A stretch of 56,935 nucleotides of DNA from Verrucomicrobiota bacterium (lineage in GTDB: Bacteria > Verrucomicrobiota > Verrucomicrobiia > Opitutales > Opitutaceae). The notes beneath the pieces were generated by a model. The model saw nothing but the letters and a program-made list of their open reading frames with translations. It made no database searches and was not told the DNA's origin. The position numbers and the translations under genes were made by a program. Below, piece by piece: positions 1-8,586 of this stretch (positions within the stretch are counted from its first letter, which is position 1; every line of letters begins with the position of its first letter). The stretch is from assembly GCA_963205455.1 (NCBI GenBank), contig CAUJJL010000015.1:1-56935 (forward strand). Reading direction: 5' to 3'.

Positions 1-1838
1 TGCACTCCCTCGTCGCCCTTCGCACGTGAGCGCACGCTGACGGACTGGGATTCGGCTTCCTTTGCGCCCAGGACGAGCGTGTAGGGGACCTTTTCCAGCT
101 CGGCGCGGCGGATCTTTGCGCCGAGCTTGTCGCTGTGCTCATCAAGCGAGGCTCGAATGCCCGCTGCCTTCAATTGGCCAAGCAGGTTCTGCCCATAGTC
201 GAGGACCTTGTCGCTGATCGGCACGAGCCTCACCTGCTCCGGAGCGAGCCACACGGGAAAGTCTCCGCCGAAGTGCTCGATGAGAACGCCGCAGAAGCGC
301 TCCATGGATCCGAAGGGCGCGCGGTGGATCATCACCGGTGTGTGGGCCTGATTATCGGCGCCGATATAGGAGAGCCCGAAGCGCACGGGCAGGTTGTAGT
401 CGACCTGGACGGTCCCGAGCTGCCATTCGCGTCCGATGACATCCTTGACGACAAAATCGATCTTCGGCCCGTAGAAGGCGGCCTCGCCAGGTTCTTCGGT
501 GAAGGGTACTCCCAGGGTCTGCGCCGCCTGCCTGCATGCAGCCTCGGCCTTGTCCCAGTTTTCAGGAGAGCCGGTGTACTTGTTGGAGTCCGGATCGCGC
601 AGGCCTACACGGACGCGGTAGTCGCTCATGCCGAGCGTCGTCAGGACGACCTTGACGAGGGAAAGGCAACCGAGCACCTCCTGCTCAACCTGGGCTTCCG
701 TGCAGAAGAGATGCGCGTCATCCTGGGTAAATCCGCGGACGCGCGTCATGCCATTGAGCTCACCGCTCTGCTCCCAACGGTAGACCGTGCCAAACTCCGC
801 CAGCCTCACGGGAAGATCGCGATAGCTGTGGGGCTGCGAGGCAAAGATCTTGATGTGATGCGGGCAGTTCATCGGCTTCAGCATGAAGCCGTCGAGCAGC
901 TTGTCCGCGTCGAGCACGCGGTCCGCGGGGATGACCTCCCTGCCGGAGCGTGCGTTGACGGTCTCCCTTAATTTGGCGGAGACAGCGTCGAGGCGGGCGA
1001 CCATTTCCGCGCAACTGCAGCCCTCGCGGAGGATGGAAGCCAGCGACTCGTTTTCAACGACCGGACTGAACTGGGAATCCTTGTAATAGGGAAAGTGGCC
1101 GGAGGTCTTGTAGAGTTCGAGTTTTCCGATGTGCGGCGTGAAGACCTGGCTGTAGCCTTGTTTGCGGAGTTCCTCGCCGATGAAGTTCTGAAGCTCCTGG
1201 CGAAGTATCGAACCGTTGGGCGTCCAGAGAATCAGTCCCTGGCCGACATCCTCGTCGATGACGAAGAGCTTGAGATCCTTGCCAAGCTTGCGGTGGTCGC
1301 GGGCTTTTGCCTGCTCCATGCGCTCGAGGTGCTGGGCGAGTTCGTCCTTGGTCGGGAATGCGGTTCCGTAGATACGCTGAAGTTGCGCGTTCTTTTCGTC
1401 GCCCCGGTGATAGGCGCCTGCGATTGAAAGCAGCTTGAAGGCCTTCAGCTTTGACGTGTAGCGGACGTGGGTGCCCGCGCAGAGATCGATGAACTCGCCG
1501 TTCTGATAGAACGAGATTGCCTCACCCTCGGGGATGTCCGCCAGACGGCCAAGCTTGTAGCGTTCCTGTCCGCGCTGGCGGATGATGTCGATGGCTTCAG
1601 CGCGGCTGACCTCCTTGCGAATGAACGGCTGGTTCTCGTCCGCAATCTTTTTCATCTCGGCTTCGATCCTGCCGAGATCGTCCTGCGTCAGCTTGTGATC
1701 AAGATCGATGTCGTAGTAGAACCCCGAGTCGGTGGGGGGCCCGATGTCGAGCTTGGCATCGGGAAACAGGCGCAGGACGGCGGTTGCCAGGATGTGTGAT
1801 GCGGAGTGACGCAGTTCTTCGAGCGGAGACATTGCCAT
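1..1838 (-). CDS. thrS: Threonyl-tRNA synthetase (C-terminus cut by window edge)
   Basis: Charges tRNA-Thr with threonine in the cytoplasm. About 612 residues are visible; only the last few dozen C-terminal residues should be missing. The protein opens directly in the editing (N2) domain, with HSASH at residues 11-15, so the usual N-terminal TGS domain of about 60 residues is absent. The catalytic core shows LKPMNCPHH, with the zinc cysteine, the motif 2 region (RVRGFTQDDAHLFC) and motif 3 (RAPFGSMERF), then the anticodon-binding domain. About 50 extra residues sit between YKDSQF and LKPMNC compared with E. coli ThrRS. The start could be ATG 1838 or ATG 1832; neither has a clear Shine-Dalgarno. 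It lies 48 nt downstream of cysS on the same strand. Confidence 0.95.
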   Translation of the reverse strand, partial: MAMSPLEELRHSASHILATAVLRLFPDAKLDIGPPTDSGFYYDIDLDHKLTQDDLGRIEAEMKKIADENQPFIRKEVSRAEAIDIIRQRGQERYKLGRLADIPEGEAISFYQNGEFIDLCAGTHVRYTSKLKAFKLLSIAGAYHRGDEKNAQLQRIYGTAFPTKDELAQHLERMEQAKARDHRKLGKDLKLFVIDEDVGQGLILWTPNGSILRQELQNFIGEELRKQGYSQVFTPHIGKLELYKTSGHFPYYKDSQFSPVVENESLASILREGCSCAEMVARLDAVSAKLRETVNARSGREVIPADRVLDADKLLDGFMLKPMNCPHHIKIFASQPHSYRDLPVRLAEFGTVYRWEQSGELNGMTRVRGFTQDDAHLFCTEAQVEQEVLGCLSLVKVVLTTLGMSDYRVRVGLRDPDSNKYTGSPENWDKAEAACRQAAQTLGVPFTEEPGEAAFYGPKIDFVVKDVIGREWQLGTVQVDYNLPVRFGLSYIGADNQAHTPVMIHRAPFGSMERFCGVLIEHFGGDFPVWLAPEQVRLVPISDKVLDYGQNLLGQLKAAGIRASLDEHSDKLGAKIRRAELEKVPYTLVLGAKEAESQSVSVRSRAKGDEGV

Positions 1839-1886
1839 GTGAAGGGAGGATAAAGGGTGAGGGAGCAGTCGGAAGGATGGGTGCGG

Positions 1887-3326
1887 CTACTTCTTCGGTT
1901 CGAGCGTGAATCCGTCCTTCCGGTCCAGCATTGACCAGCCTGCTGCGGAAATCTCGGCGCGAAGCGCATCCGCAGCCTTGAAATCGCGTGCAGCCTTGGC
2001 GGCCCAGCGCTGTTCGGCCAGTTGCTTGATGGAGGCAGGGACTTCTGCGGTCGCTGCGGTGGCGGGGTGCAGGTTCAAGCCAAGCGCATGGATGATTCGC
2101 GCAAGGCTCCGGAATTCCCCGATCGGGGAGTCGTCACGGCCTGAATCAGATGTCGCACGCTCGGAAAACAATTCTCCAAGGGCTCCCGGAGTGTTGAGAT
2201 CCTCGCGCAGGCTCGAGAGGCCCCGCGATGCCAGCTCCGGGGCGGAGCGGTGCCGAAGGATTTCGGCGGTGTTGTAGAAATCCGCCGTGGTTTTTCCGGC
2301 GGCGGCAATCGTCCTGTCCGCGAGCGACTGCAGTTTCCTGAGCGCACTCTCGGCTGCGTGAAGTGAATCGAGGGTGAAATTCAGTTGCTTGCGCGGGTGA
2401 CCCGAGAGCAGGGCTAGGCGGATGGCCATCGGCGAATAGCCCTTCGAGGTGAGATCCGAGAGCGTGAAGAAGTTGCCCTTGCTCTTGCTCATGGTGGTGC
2501 CGTTCACGAGCAGATGTTCGCTGTGGTACCAATGCCGTGCGAAGGTCGTGCCGTTGCAGCATTGGCTTTGGGCGATTTCATTCTCGTGGTGGGGAAAGAG
2601 AAGATCCACTCCGCCGGTGTGCAGATCGATGGTGTCACCCAGGTGTTTCTTGCTCATGGCGCTGCACTCGATGTGCCACCCGGGGCGGCCCGGCTCCGCG
2701 CCGCACGGACCCGTCCACTTGACATCGCCGTCCTCCGTGGGCTTGTACGCCTTCCAGAGGGCGAAGTCGCTCAAGTCGTCCTTGTGGTCGGCGTCGGCAA
2801 GCGTGTTGGTGACCTTGAGTTCCCGTTCCTTGATGCGGGAAAGCCTGCCGTAGTCGGCAAAGGAGCTGACCTTGAAATAGACGGATCCATCGGGTGCGCG
2901 GTAGGCATTTCCCTTTTCCATCAGCACCTCGATCATGTTCACCTGTTCGCGAATGTGTCCCGTGGCGGTCGGCTCGACATGCGGGGGCAGGCAGTTGAGC
3001 GACGCGCAATCAAGGTGAAAAATCTCCGTCCACTTGCGGGTGATCTCCGCGAGAGGGCGGCCCTCTTTTTGCGCCTGCGCGATGGTGCGGTCGTCGACGT
3101 CGGTCAAGTTGCGTACGTGCTTGATCCGATCCGCGCCGAACTCGAGTTCGAGCACGCGGCGGAGGACGTCATTCACGAGGAACGTGCGAAAATTCCCGAT
3201 GTGCGCCGGCGCGTAAACGGTGGGACCGCAGTTATAGAACGTAAACAGGTCCTCCGGCTTCGCGGAGTCCGGCCGCCGGAGTTCGCGAAGCTCTCGCTGC
3301 ATCGAGTCGAAGAGTCGTAAGGCCAT
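1887..3326 (-). CDS. cysS: Cysteinyl-tRNA synthetase
   Basis: Class I aminoacyl-tRNA synthetase charging tRNA-Cys; 479 residues, normal for the family. The HIGH signature appears as HIGN at residues 42-45, and the KMSKS loop as TMSKS at 278-282. The four expected zinc ligands are present: C33, C221 (WHIECSAM), H246 and E250 (FPHHENE). The frame is open further upstream, but ATG 3326 (MALRLFDS) matches the family N-terminus, so the upstream part was dropped. No Shine-Dalgarno is seen. It is divergent from hemB, about 110-130 nt apart, and probably co-transcribed with thrS. Confidence 0.95.
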   Translation of the reverse strand: MALRLFDSMQRELRELRRPDSAKPEDLFTFYNCGPTVYAPAHIGNFRTFLVNDVLRRVLELEFGADRIKHVRNLTDVDDRTIAQAQKEGRPLAEITRKWTEIFHLDCASLNCLPPHVEPTATGHIREQVNMIEVLMEKGNAYRAPDGSVYFKVSSFADYGRLSRIKERELKVTNTLADADHKDDLSDFALWKAYKPTEDGDVKWTGPCGAEPGRPGWHIECSAMSKKHLGDTIDLHTGGVDLLFPHHENEIAQSQCCNGTTFARHWYHSEHLLVNGTTMSKSKGNFFTLSDLTSKGYSPMAIRLALLSGHPRKQLNFTLDSLHAAESALRKLQSLADRTIAAAGKTTADFYNTAEILRHRSAPELASRGLSSLREDLNTPGALGELFSERATSDSGRDDSPIGEFRSLARIIHALGLNLHPATAATAEVPASIKQLAEQRWAAKAARDFKAADALRAEISAAGWSMLDRKDGFTLEPKK

Positions 3327-3455
3327 GAAATGGAGATAAGCGGACAAGCTAACAGGTAATCTGGAAAAGCGGAACGTCTTTTTGCGCGATGTGCGCGGAT
3401 CATTTGGGAGTGGCGGGTCGCGTCCTGGCATGCTTCAGTGTCCCGCTACGTTTCC

Positions 3456-4472
3456 ATGTGTGCCGCCTCCAAGCTTGATCTGATTCATCGTCCCCGTCGT
3501 TTGCGCCGTTCGCCCGGGATCCGGGGCTTGGTGGAGGAAACCCACCTAAGACCCGCGGACTTCATTGCCCCCCTTTTTGTCGTGGAAGGAAACGCGGGGC
3601 CTGAACCCATTTCCTCGATGCCGGGCGTTTTCAGATACGGGTGCGAGGCGCTCGTTCGTGAATGCCGGGCATTGTCCGGGGTTGGAGTGACCATGGTGGC
3701 GCTGTTTCCAAAGCTTGCCGCGGGATTAAAGGACGCACGGGGCACTGCGGCGCTGGACAGCGGTGGGCTCGTGTTGCGTGCAGTGAGGGAGGTCAAGAAG
3801 GCGCTCCCGAACCTTACAGTGATGACGGACATCGCCCTGGATCCGTATACGAGCCATGGCCACGATGGTGTTCTAAATGCTGCGGGCACCGATGTGGAGA
3901 ATGACGAGACCGTCGATATCCTCTCGCGCATGGCGGTGCTGCATGCTGCTGCTGGGGTGGATTTTGTGGCGCCTTCTGACATGATGGATGGCCGTGTCGG
4001 AGCAATTCGAAAGGCGCTTGATGCAGCGGGCCATACGCAGACTGCGATCATGGCCTATTCGGCGAAATTTGCTTCCGCGTACTATGGCCCATTTCGGGAT
4101 GCCGTGGGGAGCGCTCAGGCGGCCGGGACCCATCTGCTCGACAAGCGCACGTATCAGATCAATCCCGCGAACCGGCGCGAGGCGCTGCTCGAAGTTTCGA
4201 TGGATGAGTCAGAAGGTGCGGACATCGTCATGGTGAAACCCGCGGGGGCGTACCTGGACATCATTCGCGACGTGCGGAACGCGACCCAACGGCCGGTCGC
4301 CGCCTATCAGGTTTCGGGGGAGTATGCCCAGATCCATGCGGCAGCGGAGCGCGGCTGGCTCGACCTGCCGAAGGTCCGTCATGAATCTTTACTCGCCATC
4401 AAACGAGCGGGTGCGGACATGATTCTGACCTATTTTGCAAGGGAGATGGCAACCGTGCTCGGCGCTCCGTAA
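3456..4472 (+). CDS. hemB: Delta-aminolevulinic acid dehydratase (porphobilinogen synthase)
   Basis: Condenses two 5-aminolevulinate molecules to porphobilinogen in haem and tetrapyrrole synthesis. Numbered from ATG 3456 (338 residues), the two active-site lysines are K204 (AYSAKFASAYYGPF) and K261 (VMVKPAGAYLD). The metal site reads DIALDPYTSHGHDG: the three cysteines of zinc-type enzymes are replaced by Ala and Asp, so this is the aspartate-rich, magnesium or metal-independent class. A GTG at 3438 would add six residues; neither start has a Shine-Dalgarno. The gene ends just before a bidirectional terminator shared with the convergent acidic-tail gene. Confidence 0.95.
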   Translation: MCAASKLDLIHRPRRLRRSPGIRGLVEETHLRPADFIAPLFVVEGNAGPEPISSMPGVFRYGCEALVRECRALSGVGVTMVALFPKLAAGLKDARGTAALDSGGLVLRAVREVKKALPNLTVMTDIALDPYTSHGHDGVLNAAGTDVENDETVDILSRMAVLHAAAGVDFVAPSDMMDGRVGAIRKALDAAGHTQTAIMAYSAKFASAYYGPFRDAVGSAQAAGTHLLDKRTYQINPANRREALLEVSMDESEGADIVMVKPAGAYLDIIRDVRNATQRPVAAYQVSGEYAQIHAAAERGWLDLPKVRHESLLAIKRAGADMILTYFAREMATVLGAP

Positions 4473-4486
4473 GCGCTCCGGCAATG

Positions 4487-4516
4487 AAAAAGCCCGCCTT
4501 GTTCGGCGGGCTTTTT
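4487..4516. terminator. Bidirectional rho-independent terminator
   Basis: A perfect 7-bp stem (gcccgcc/ggcgggc) with a 6-nt loop is flanked by A5 on the left and T5 on the right, so it can stop transcription of hemB (+) and of the convergent minus-strand gene ending at 4538. Confidence 0.9.
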
Positions 4517-4537
4517 CGCAGACGCTTAAGGACTCAA

Positions 4538-5350
4538 TCAGCGCCGTTTGCGGGCGCCTGCGGACTTTCGAGGTTTCTCATCCTCGTCGTCGTCCGCATC
4601 GTCATCGTCTTCATCATCCTCGCCCTCGTCATCATCCTCCCTGTCGCCATCCTCCTTTTTCGCGTCATCATCGGAATCGCCGTCTTCCTCGTCTTCGTCC
4701 CATTTGAGTGAGGCATCCCCTTCGAGGGCCTTTTCGTCCTCTTCATCGATCTCGGGAAGATCGTCGTCATCGTCCTCGCCGACGCTGGCTTTTTCCTCTC
4801 CCTCCTCTTCGTTGTCCCATCCAGCCGGTGCGAAATCCAGGATCGTGCAGAGTTCCTCGAAGGAGTGAATGGCCTTGCCCTCCATGAACTCCGCATTCTG
4901 GTCCTCGCGGATTTCGTCCTCAACCTCATCGACGGTGAGTTTCTGCTCAAAGTCAAAAAGGTCGTTGAGCATCTTTACGCGGCAACGGGTGAGATAATCC
5001 AGAAGATCGGCATAGGGCCCGTTTTCCTCGTCGAGGATGTCGGGCAGCGCAAAGAGCTTTTCTTCTGACTCGAAGATGGACTCCTTGACCCGTTTCAGGC
5101 GAACCCTTCCGTCGCCGAGGTCCTTGTCGATCCTGAAGGAAATGAATGCGGCATCCATCACGTCCTGATCGAAACCGTAGTCACGCAAAGGCTCCACCAG
5201 TTCAAGCAGGTGGGCGACCTGGCGGGGATCGATGATGCTCAGGCCGTCGGTATCCCAACGCACAGGGTCGCTGACTTCGCGAACCCACCAATTATGGTCT
5301 TCGCCGAGCCGAACGACGCACCAATCGAGAATACCGGAGGATTTGGCCAT
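4538..5350 (-). CDS. Conserved hypothetical protein with a long acidic C-terminal tail
   Basis: 270 residues from ATG 5350 (MAKSSGILDW). I do not recognise a named family. Residues 1 to about 175 look globular and soluble, with W-rich patches (DHNWWVREVSDPVRW) and no signal peptide. From about residue 180 the chain is almost only Asp and Glu with a few Lys, and it closes with a short basic end (KPRKSAGARKRR). Such tails are common in proteins that shield or chaperone basic partners such as nucleic-acid-binding proteins; that role is only a guess here. The Asp/Glu codon run makes this DNA low in complexity, and the complementary strand reads as a false poly-Ser frame. It is convergent with hemB. 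Confidence 0.8.
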   Translation of the reverse strand: MAKSSGILDWCVVRLGEDHNWWVREVSDPVRWDTDGLSIIDPRQVAHLLELVEPLRDYGFDQDVMDAAFISFRIDKDLGDGRVRLKRVKESIFESEEKLFALPDILDEENGPYADLLDYLTRCRVKMLNDLFDFEQKLTVDEVEDEIREDQNAEFMEGKAIHSFEELCTILDFAPAGWDNEEEGEEKASVGEDDDDDLPEIDEEDEKALEGDASLKWDEDEEDGDSDDDAKKEDGDREDDDEGEDDEDDDDADDDEDEKPRKSAGARKRR

Positions 5351-5498
5351 GGAATGAAGAGATGAAGCGTGAAAAATTTTTGGCAGCAAAAACGCGGGTT
5401 TCGACGAGAGTCAAACCGGGAAGTTATTTTTTTCTCAGGTTGGTTCGCTTCCGCCTCGTTCTTGAGTTATTGCAAGGATACCCAAGAGTCGGATTTCT

Positions 5499-6575
5499 AT
5501 GGATTTTCTTTATAAGTCGTTGTTCCGCCCAGCCCTTTTCCGCATGGATTCAGAGCGTGCCCATGAGCTCGCTGTCAACTCCATGATTTGGCTGAGGCGC
5601 CTTGCGCCCCTGCGCAAACTGATGGAGATGAACAATCGGCTGGCTCCGTCCCTTTATCGTCCCGTCTCCCTCTTTGGCCTGAGTTTTCCCAATCGGGTTG
5701 GGCTGGCCGCGGGATTTGACAAGAATGCCAAGGCTTGGCCTGCGGCGGCCGCATTGGGTTTTGGACATGTGGAAGTCGGCACGGTCACGGCGCTCGCCCA
5801 GCCGGGGAATCCGCGCCCCCGCGTCTTTCGATATCCGGAGGAGAAAGCGGTCATCAACAGGATGGGATTCAACAATGAAGGCGCAGCCGCAGTTGCAGAA
5901 ACCTTGAAATCCTTTCCTGGGCCCGGACATCGGAGCCTGCCGCTGGGTATCAATCTGGGCAAATCAAAGGTCGCGGACCTCGATGCCGCGACGAGTGACT
6001 ACGTCACCAGTTTTCGTCGTCTCGCTCCGCTGGCAGACTATGTCGTGCTGAATGTATCGAGCCCGAACACTCCGGATCTGCGGAAATTGCAGGATGAAGC
6101 GCGGTTGAGAGAGTTGCTTGGAGCGATCATGGCGGAGAATCATAGTACCGCGGTCGGTCCCGGCCGCGGGAAGGTGCCTGTCTTGCTGAAAATCGCACCC
6201 GATCTTTCCTGGCCGCAGATCGATGCGGTTTTGAGCACGATTGCCGATTTCGGACTGGATGGGATCATTGCCACGAACACGACGCTTGCGCGTCCCGGCG
6301 TGTTTGCATCCGTGAGCGAAAGCGGCGGTTTGAGTGGTCGGCCTCTCCGGCAGCGTTCGACGGATGTGATCCGCTATGTATCCCTTCAAACCAAGGGGCG
6401 GCTGCCGATCATCGGCGTGGGGGGCATCGAAGACGAGGCGAGTGCGGGCGAGAAACTGGATGTAGGCGCCTCGCTCGTGCAGATTTATTCGGGAATGATC
6501 TTTGAAGGGCCCGGGCTGGCCCGGCGGATTGCAAAGGCCCTGGCCGAACGAGACCGGCTGCCTGTGCGGTCTTGA
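5499..6575 (+). CDS. pyrD: Dihydroorotate dehydrogenase, class 2 (quinone-dependent)
   Basis: Oxidises dihydroorotate to orotate in pyrimidine synthesis and passes electrons to membrane quinone. At 358 residues it has the class 2 N-terminal helical extension (about residues 1-40) that docks on the membrane. The FMN and substrate region shows GLAAGFDKNAKAWPA, VINRMGFNNEG and NVSSPNTPDLR, the last with the serine base typical of class 2 (class 1 uses cysteine). The C-terminal FMN phosphate site reads GVGGIED. It is a single gene, with no pyrimidine neighbours. Confidence 0.96.
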   Translation: MDFLYKSLFRPALFRMDSERAHELAVNSMIWLRRLAPLRKLMEMNNRLAPSLYRPVSLFGLSFPNRVGLAAGFDKNAKAWPAAAALGFGHVEVGTVTALAQPGNPRPRVFRYPEEKAVINRMGFNNEGAAAVAETLKSFPGPGHRSLPLGINLGKSKVADLDAATSDYVTSFRRLAPLADYVVLNVSSPNTPDLRKLQDEARLRELLGAIMAENHSTAVGPGRGKVPVLLKIAPDLSWPQIDAVLSTIADFGLDGIIATNTTLARPGVFASVSESGGLSGRPLRQRSTDVIRYVSLQTKGRLPIIGVGGIEDEASAGEKLDVGASLVQIYSGMIFEGPGLARRIAKALAERDRLPVRS

Positions 6576-6958
6576 CCTCCGCAGGAGTCAGATCACCCCA
6601 TCGCCCACATCCTCAAGAAGCGTCCCCTTGATTTGCGCGGCCGGACTATCGTGGATTGGTCGCCCTGAACGTAGGCGATGTTGTGAGGATGCATCGATTG
6701 CACGAGCCGGGCATTCGGATCAAGGGGCCCTTTTTGATGGGCACGCTTCGTCGTGACCGAGAACGTCCTGCGCATCCCAACGCCAGCCCTTTCGCCATTT
6801 CATCGTAATCATGTTCCCCTGAGACAATGAACCCGCAACGAATACAGCCTGTCCGCCAACATTGTCGTTTCCTCTGGAGGATATCGTTGTAACTTGATCA
6901 ACCTTTCAATGAAGCCACACCGGGCACAGTGGTCACCAGGTCGCCTCGGGCGGTGCGC
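6576..6958. other. Intergenic region between pyrD and the toxin gene
   Basis: About 380 nt without a convincing gene. It contains the left copy of the 66-nt repeat (6739-6804, minus orientation). The only reading frame, 60 codons on minus at 6593-6775, runs out of the repeat and shows no recognisable domain. Confidence 0.6.
6739..6804 (-). repeat. 66-nt dispersed repeat, left copy (inverted relative to 8587-8652)
   Basis: Read on minus, the first 24 nt (starting gatgaaatggcg) and the last 17 nt (cacgacgaagcgtgccc) are identical to the copy at 8587-8652; the 25 nt between are diverged, but the spacing is the same. The end forms a short hairpin around the loop acgaag with one mismatch in the stem. 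The two copies face opposite ways and bracket the toxin-antitoxin island. Confidence 0.8.
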
Positions 6959-7315
6959 CTAATGAAGTCGATAGGCGGCAATGATCGTTCGTTTCAGCGC
7001 TCGTCGGCGCTCGATTCCCACCGTACCGATGGATCGGGTGATGGCATCTTTCTCCACGGTGTAGAAATAACTGCAATCCACCGCCGTCAGAAAACCGAGC
7101 CCCTCTGTAGAATTGATCAAGGCCTGGTGCGGCCGGGGCGGATTGCCCGGGGAGATCTTGGTCCCGTAGAGGACGTTGAGTCGCGCCAAGCGGGTATCGC
7201 CGCAGTGCTCGTCATTGGAAATCACGATGGCGGGGTGCTCGTCGCGGTCGGTGGGACGGAAGCGGACTTTTACCACCTCCCACTGCCTCAGAGTGACGCC
7301 GTGCTTGTTTTTCAT
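6959..7315 (-). CDS. PemK/MazF-like toxin (endoribonuclease)
   Basis: 118 residues. The N-terminus has the PemK/MazF layout: a beta strand (WEVVKVRF) followed by the family motif HPAIVISND, then an inter-strand loop and a C-terminal helix (RRRALKRTIIAAYRL). MazF/PemK proteins cut mRNA at short motifs and are neutralised by a co-expressed antitoxin. The start ATG at 7315 overlaps the stop of the upstream antitoxin gene by 4 nt (ATGA), which fits a translationally coupled toxin-antitoxin operon. Divergence from the canonical MazF active site was not assessed. Confidence 0.8.
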   Translation of the reverse strand: MKNKHGVTLRQWEVVKVRFRPTDRDEHPAIVISNDEHCGDTRLARLNVLYGTKISPGNPPRPHQALINSTEGLGFLTAVDCSYFYTVEKDAITRSIGTVGIERRRALKRTIIAAYRLH

Positions 7316-7587
7316 TTATCACGAAGAGGGCCGGAATCGATGGGTGCGGCATTGATCATCGCGGCTTCCTCTTCGGTGTGGCGGAAGGCACCGATGGGGT
7401 AAACGGGCGCCGGATCCGAGACGGCACAGGGGACCAATTGCATGTAGTCGCTCCCATTCTGAAGTATGATGGTCTCTCCGCGCTTGGCGCGGGCAAAGAT
7501 GCGGGTGAAATTGCGTTTGGCCTCGGAAATCTTGATCGTCTTCACGAGTCCCGATTGAGTCTCGCCAGAGGCTTGAGTCAAGCTCAC
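7312..7587 (-). CDS. Phd/YefM-type antitoxin
   Basis: 91 residues from GTG 7587. Residues 16-55 match the Phd/YefM DNA-binding fold: KTIKISEAKRNFTRIF, then RAKRGETIILQNG. The acidic C-terminal part would wrap the toxin. In the family this protein binds its own promoter and neutralises the partner, here the PemK-like toxin that starts inside its stop codon. A second start, GTG 7545 (VKTIKISEAK), would match the usual Phd N-terminus better and give 77 residues. Confidence 0.75.
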   Translation of the reverse strand: MSLTQASGETQSGLVKTIKISEAKRNFTRIFARAKRGETIILQNGSDYMQLVPCAVSDPAPVYPIGAFRHTEEEAAMINAAPIDSGPLRDK

Positions 7588-7724
7588 GGGCAGGGTTAGG
7601 CGTCAGGCCATGGAGCTTGGACTTCATGAAAGGGACAGAGAGAGGTCCTGGAAATAGTTGCCGTGCCGACAAAGGAAGAAGCGAAGCTTGCGAACGAGGA
7701 AGTCAGTGCAAGCGTGCGATCAGC

Positions 7725-8019
7725 ATGCCCGTTGCCGCTATGTTCCATCAGCTTCAGACCTTGCCGCCGAAGGAGGTGGCAAAGGTGCGCGATTGGTTGA
7801 TCGAGCACGTCGAGGAATCGCCGGAACTGTTGGCTACCGTTGAAAAGGGGATGGCGTTCGCTTGAGGAGAAGGGCGCGCGCGTGGTGATCCGCGACGAAC
7901 TCGAAAGCGAGCTGCGGCAGTGGGCTGGAAAGTCGCGCTGGCCTACGAAGCAGACGCAGACCTTGGCCAATGGTCGCGTTTCTGGCGCAGCAGAGACCCT
8001 CAGCGGCGATGCGTCATAG
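7725..8019 (+). pseudogene. Frameshifted small antitoxin-like gene
   Basis: Starting at ATG 7725, the frame reads MPVAAMFHQLQTLPPKEV and stops at 7863-7865. One extra base near 7852-7857 breaks it: dropping one G restores the run VEKGMRSLEEKGARVV, which continues to a stop at 8017-8019. The repaired product would be about 97 residues. Helical segments such as PPKEVAKVRDWLIEHV and the overlap with a ParE-like start immediately downstream suggest a former antitoxin, but no family was identified with certainty. Sequencing error is an alternative explanation for the single-base shift. Confidence 0.4.
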
Positions 8020-8035
8020 ACTTGTTGTCGAGTGA
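7920..8035 (+). pseudogene. Remnant of a RelE/ParE-like toxin
   Basis: The start at GTG 7920 gives GWKVALAYEADADLGQ, similar to ParE/RelE N-termini in which a beta strand is followed by an A-x-x-D-L helix. After that glutamine the frame goes out; the shifted frame (from 7970) carries MVAFLAQQRPSAA, which fits the next ParE helix, and stops at 8033-8035. The rest of the toxin fold, about 50 residues, is not recognisable. It overlaps the end of the broken antitoxin-like gene, the order expected for a decayed toxin-antitoxin operon. Confidence 0.35.
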
Positions 8036-8106
8036 GGCTCGTGACAGCGCACGGACTCTGTGGCAAAGCTTGCCGCTTCGGGAAGCGGGACTCTATTGTC
8101 CAATCC

Positions 8107-8310
8107 ATGAACGAACTCGTATTCGCCATCACGCAGGAGGCTGACGGAGGCTTCGTCGCCGAAGCCCTCGGCGAAAGTATCATCACGCAGGCCGACACCT
8201 GGGAGGAACTGCGCACCAACGTGCGCGAGGCCGTAACGGCATTCTACTTCGATCGCCCAGCGCCGAAGGTCCTTCGCCTGCATCTGGTGCGCGATGAAGT
8301 TCTGACGTGA
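8107..8310 (+). CDS. hicB: HicB-like antitoxin (short form)
   Basis: 67 residues from ATG 8107 (MNELVFAITQEADGGFVAEA). This is the partial RNase H fold of HicB: strand, GGFVAEALGESIITQ, then the helix TWEELRTNVREAVTAFYF. There is no C-terminal DNA-binding domain, so it is a short HicB. It is followed with a 4-nt ATGA overlap by the HicA gene, giving the antitoxin-first order. HicB blocks HicA and often autoregulates; with no DNA-binding domain, autoregulation is uncertain. Confidence 0.85.
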   Translation: MNELVFAITQEADGGFVAEALGESIITQADTWEELRTNVREAVTAFYFDRPAPKVLRLHLVRDEVLT

Positions 8311-8546
8311 AACTGCCGCGCAATCTCTATGGCCGCGATCTGGCGCACGTCCTTTGCTCCCGCTGGTCTTACACGAAAGTTAACCAGGTCGGCAGCCATA
8401 TCATCTTGCAGACGGCGACGCCGCAGCATCATCGCATCTCGATCCCCGACCACAAGCCGTTGCGGATTGGGACACTGAACGCCATCTTGCGCGAGGTCGC
8501 CACCGTCAAGGGAGTCAGTCGCGAGGACATTCTGGTCGCGCAGTAG
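8307..8546 (+). CDS. hicA: HicA-like mRNA interferase toxin
   Basis: 79 residues with the double-stranded RNA-binding fold of HicA: a first helix (GRDLAHVLCSRW), the catalytic histidine in GSHIILQ, then PDHKPLRIGTLNAILREV, which matches the family signature closely. HicA cuts mRNA independently of ribosome state and is neutralised by HicB, whose stop codon overlaps this start. The pair looks intact, unlike its decayed neighbour at 7725-8035. Confidence 0.88.
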   Translation: MKLPRNLYGRDLAHVLCSRWSYTKVNQVGSHIILQTATPQHHRISIPDHKPLRIGTLNAILREVATVKGVSREDILVAQ

Positions 8547-8586
8547 CCACTTTTTTCTGCAGCCGCTGAATTTTGAACACGTTTCC

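Noticed and set aside
4548..4868. Poly-serine plus-strand frame
   Set aside because: Reverse complement of the Asp/Glu codon run in the acidic-tail gene.
6593..6775. 60-codon minus-strand frame
   Set aside because: It runs out of the repeat and shows no domain; likely chance.
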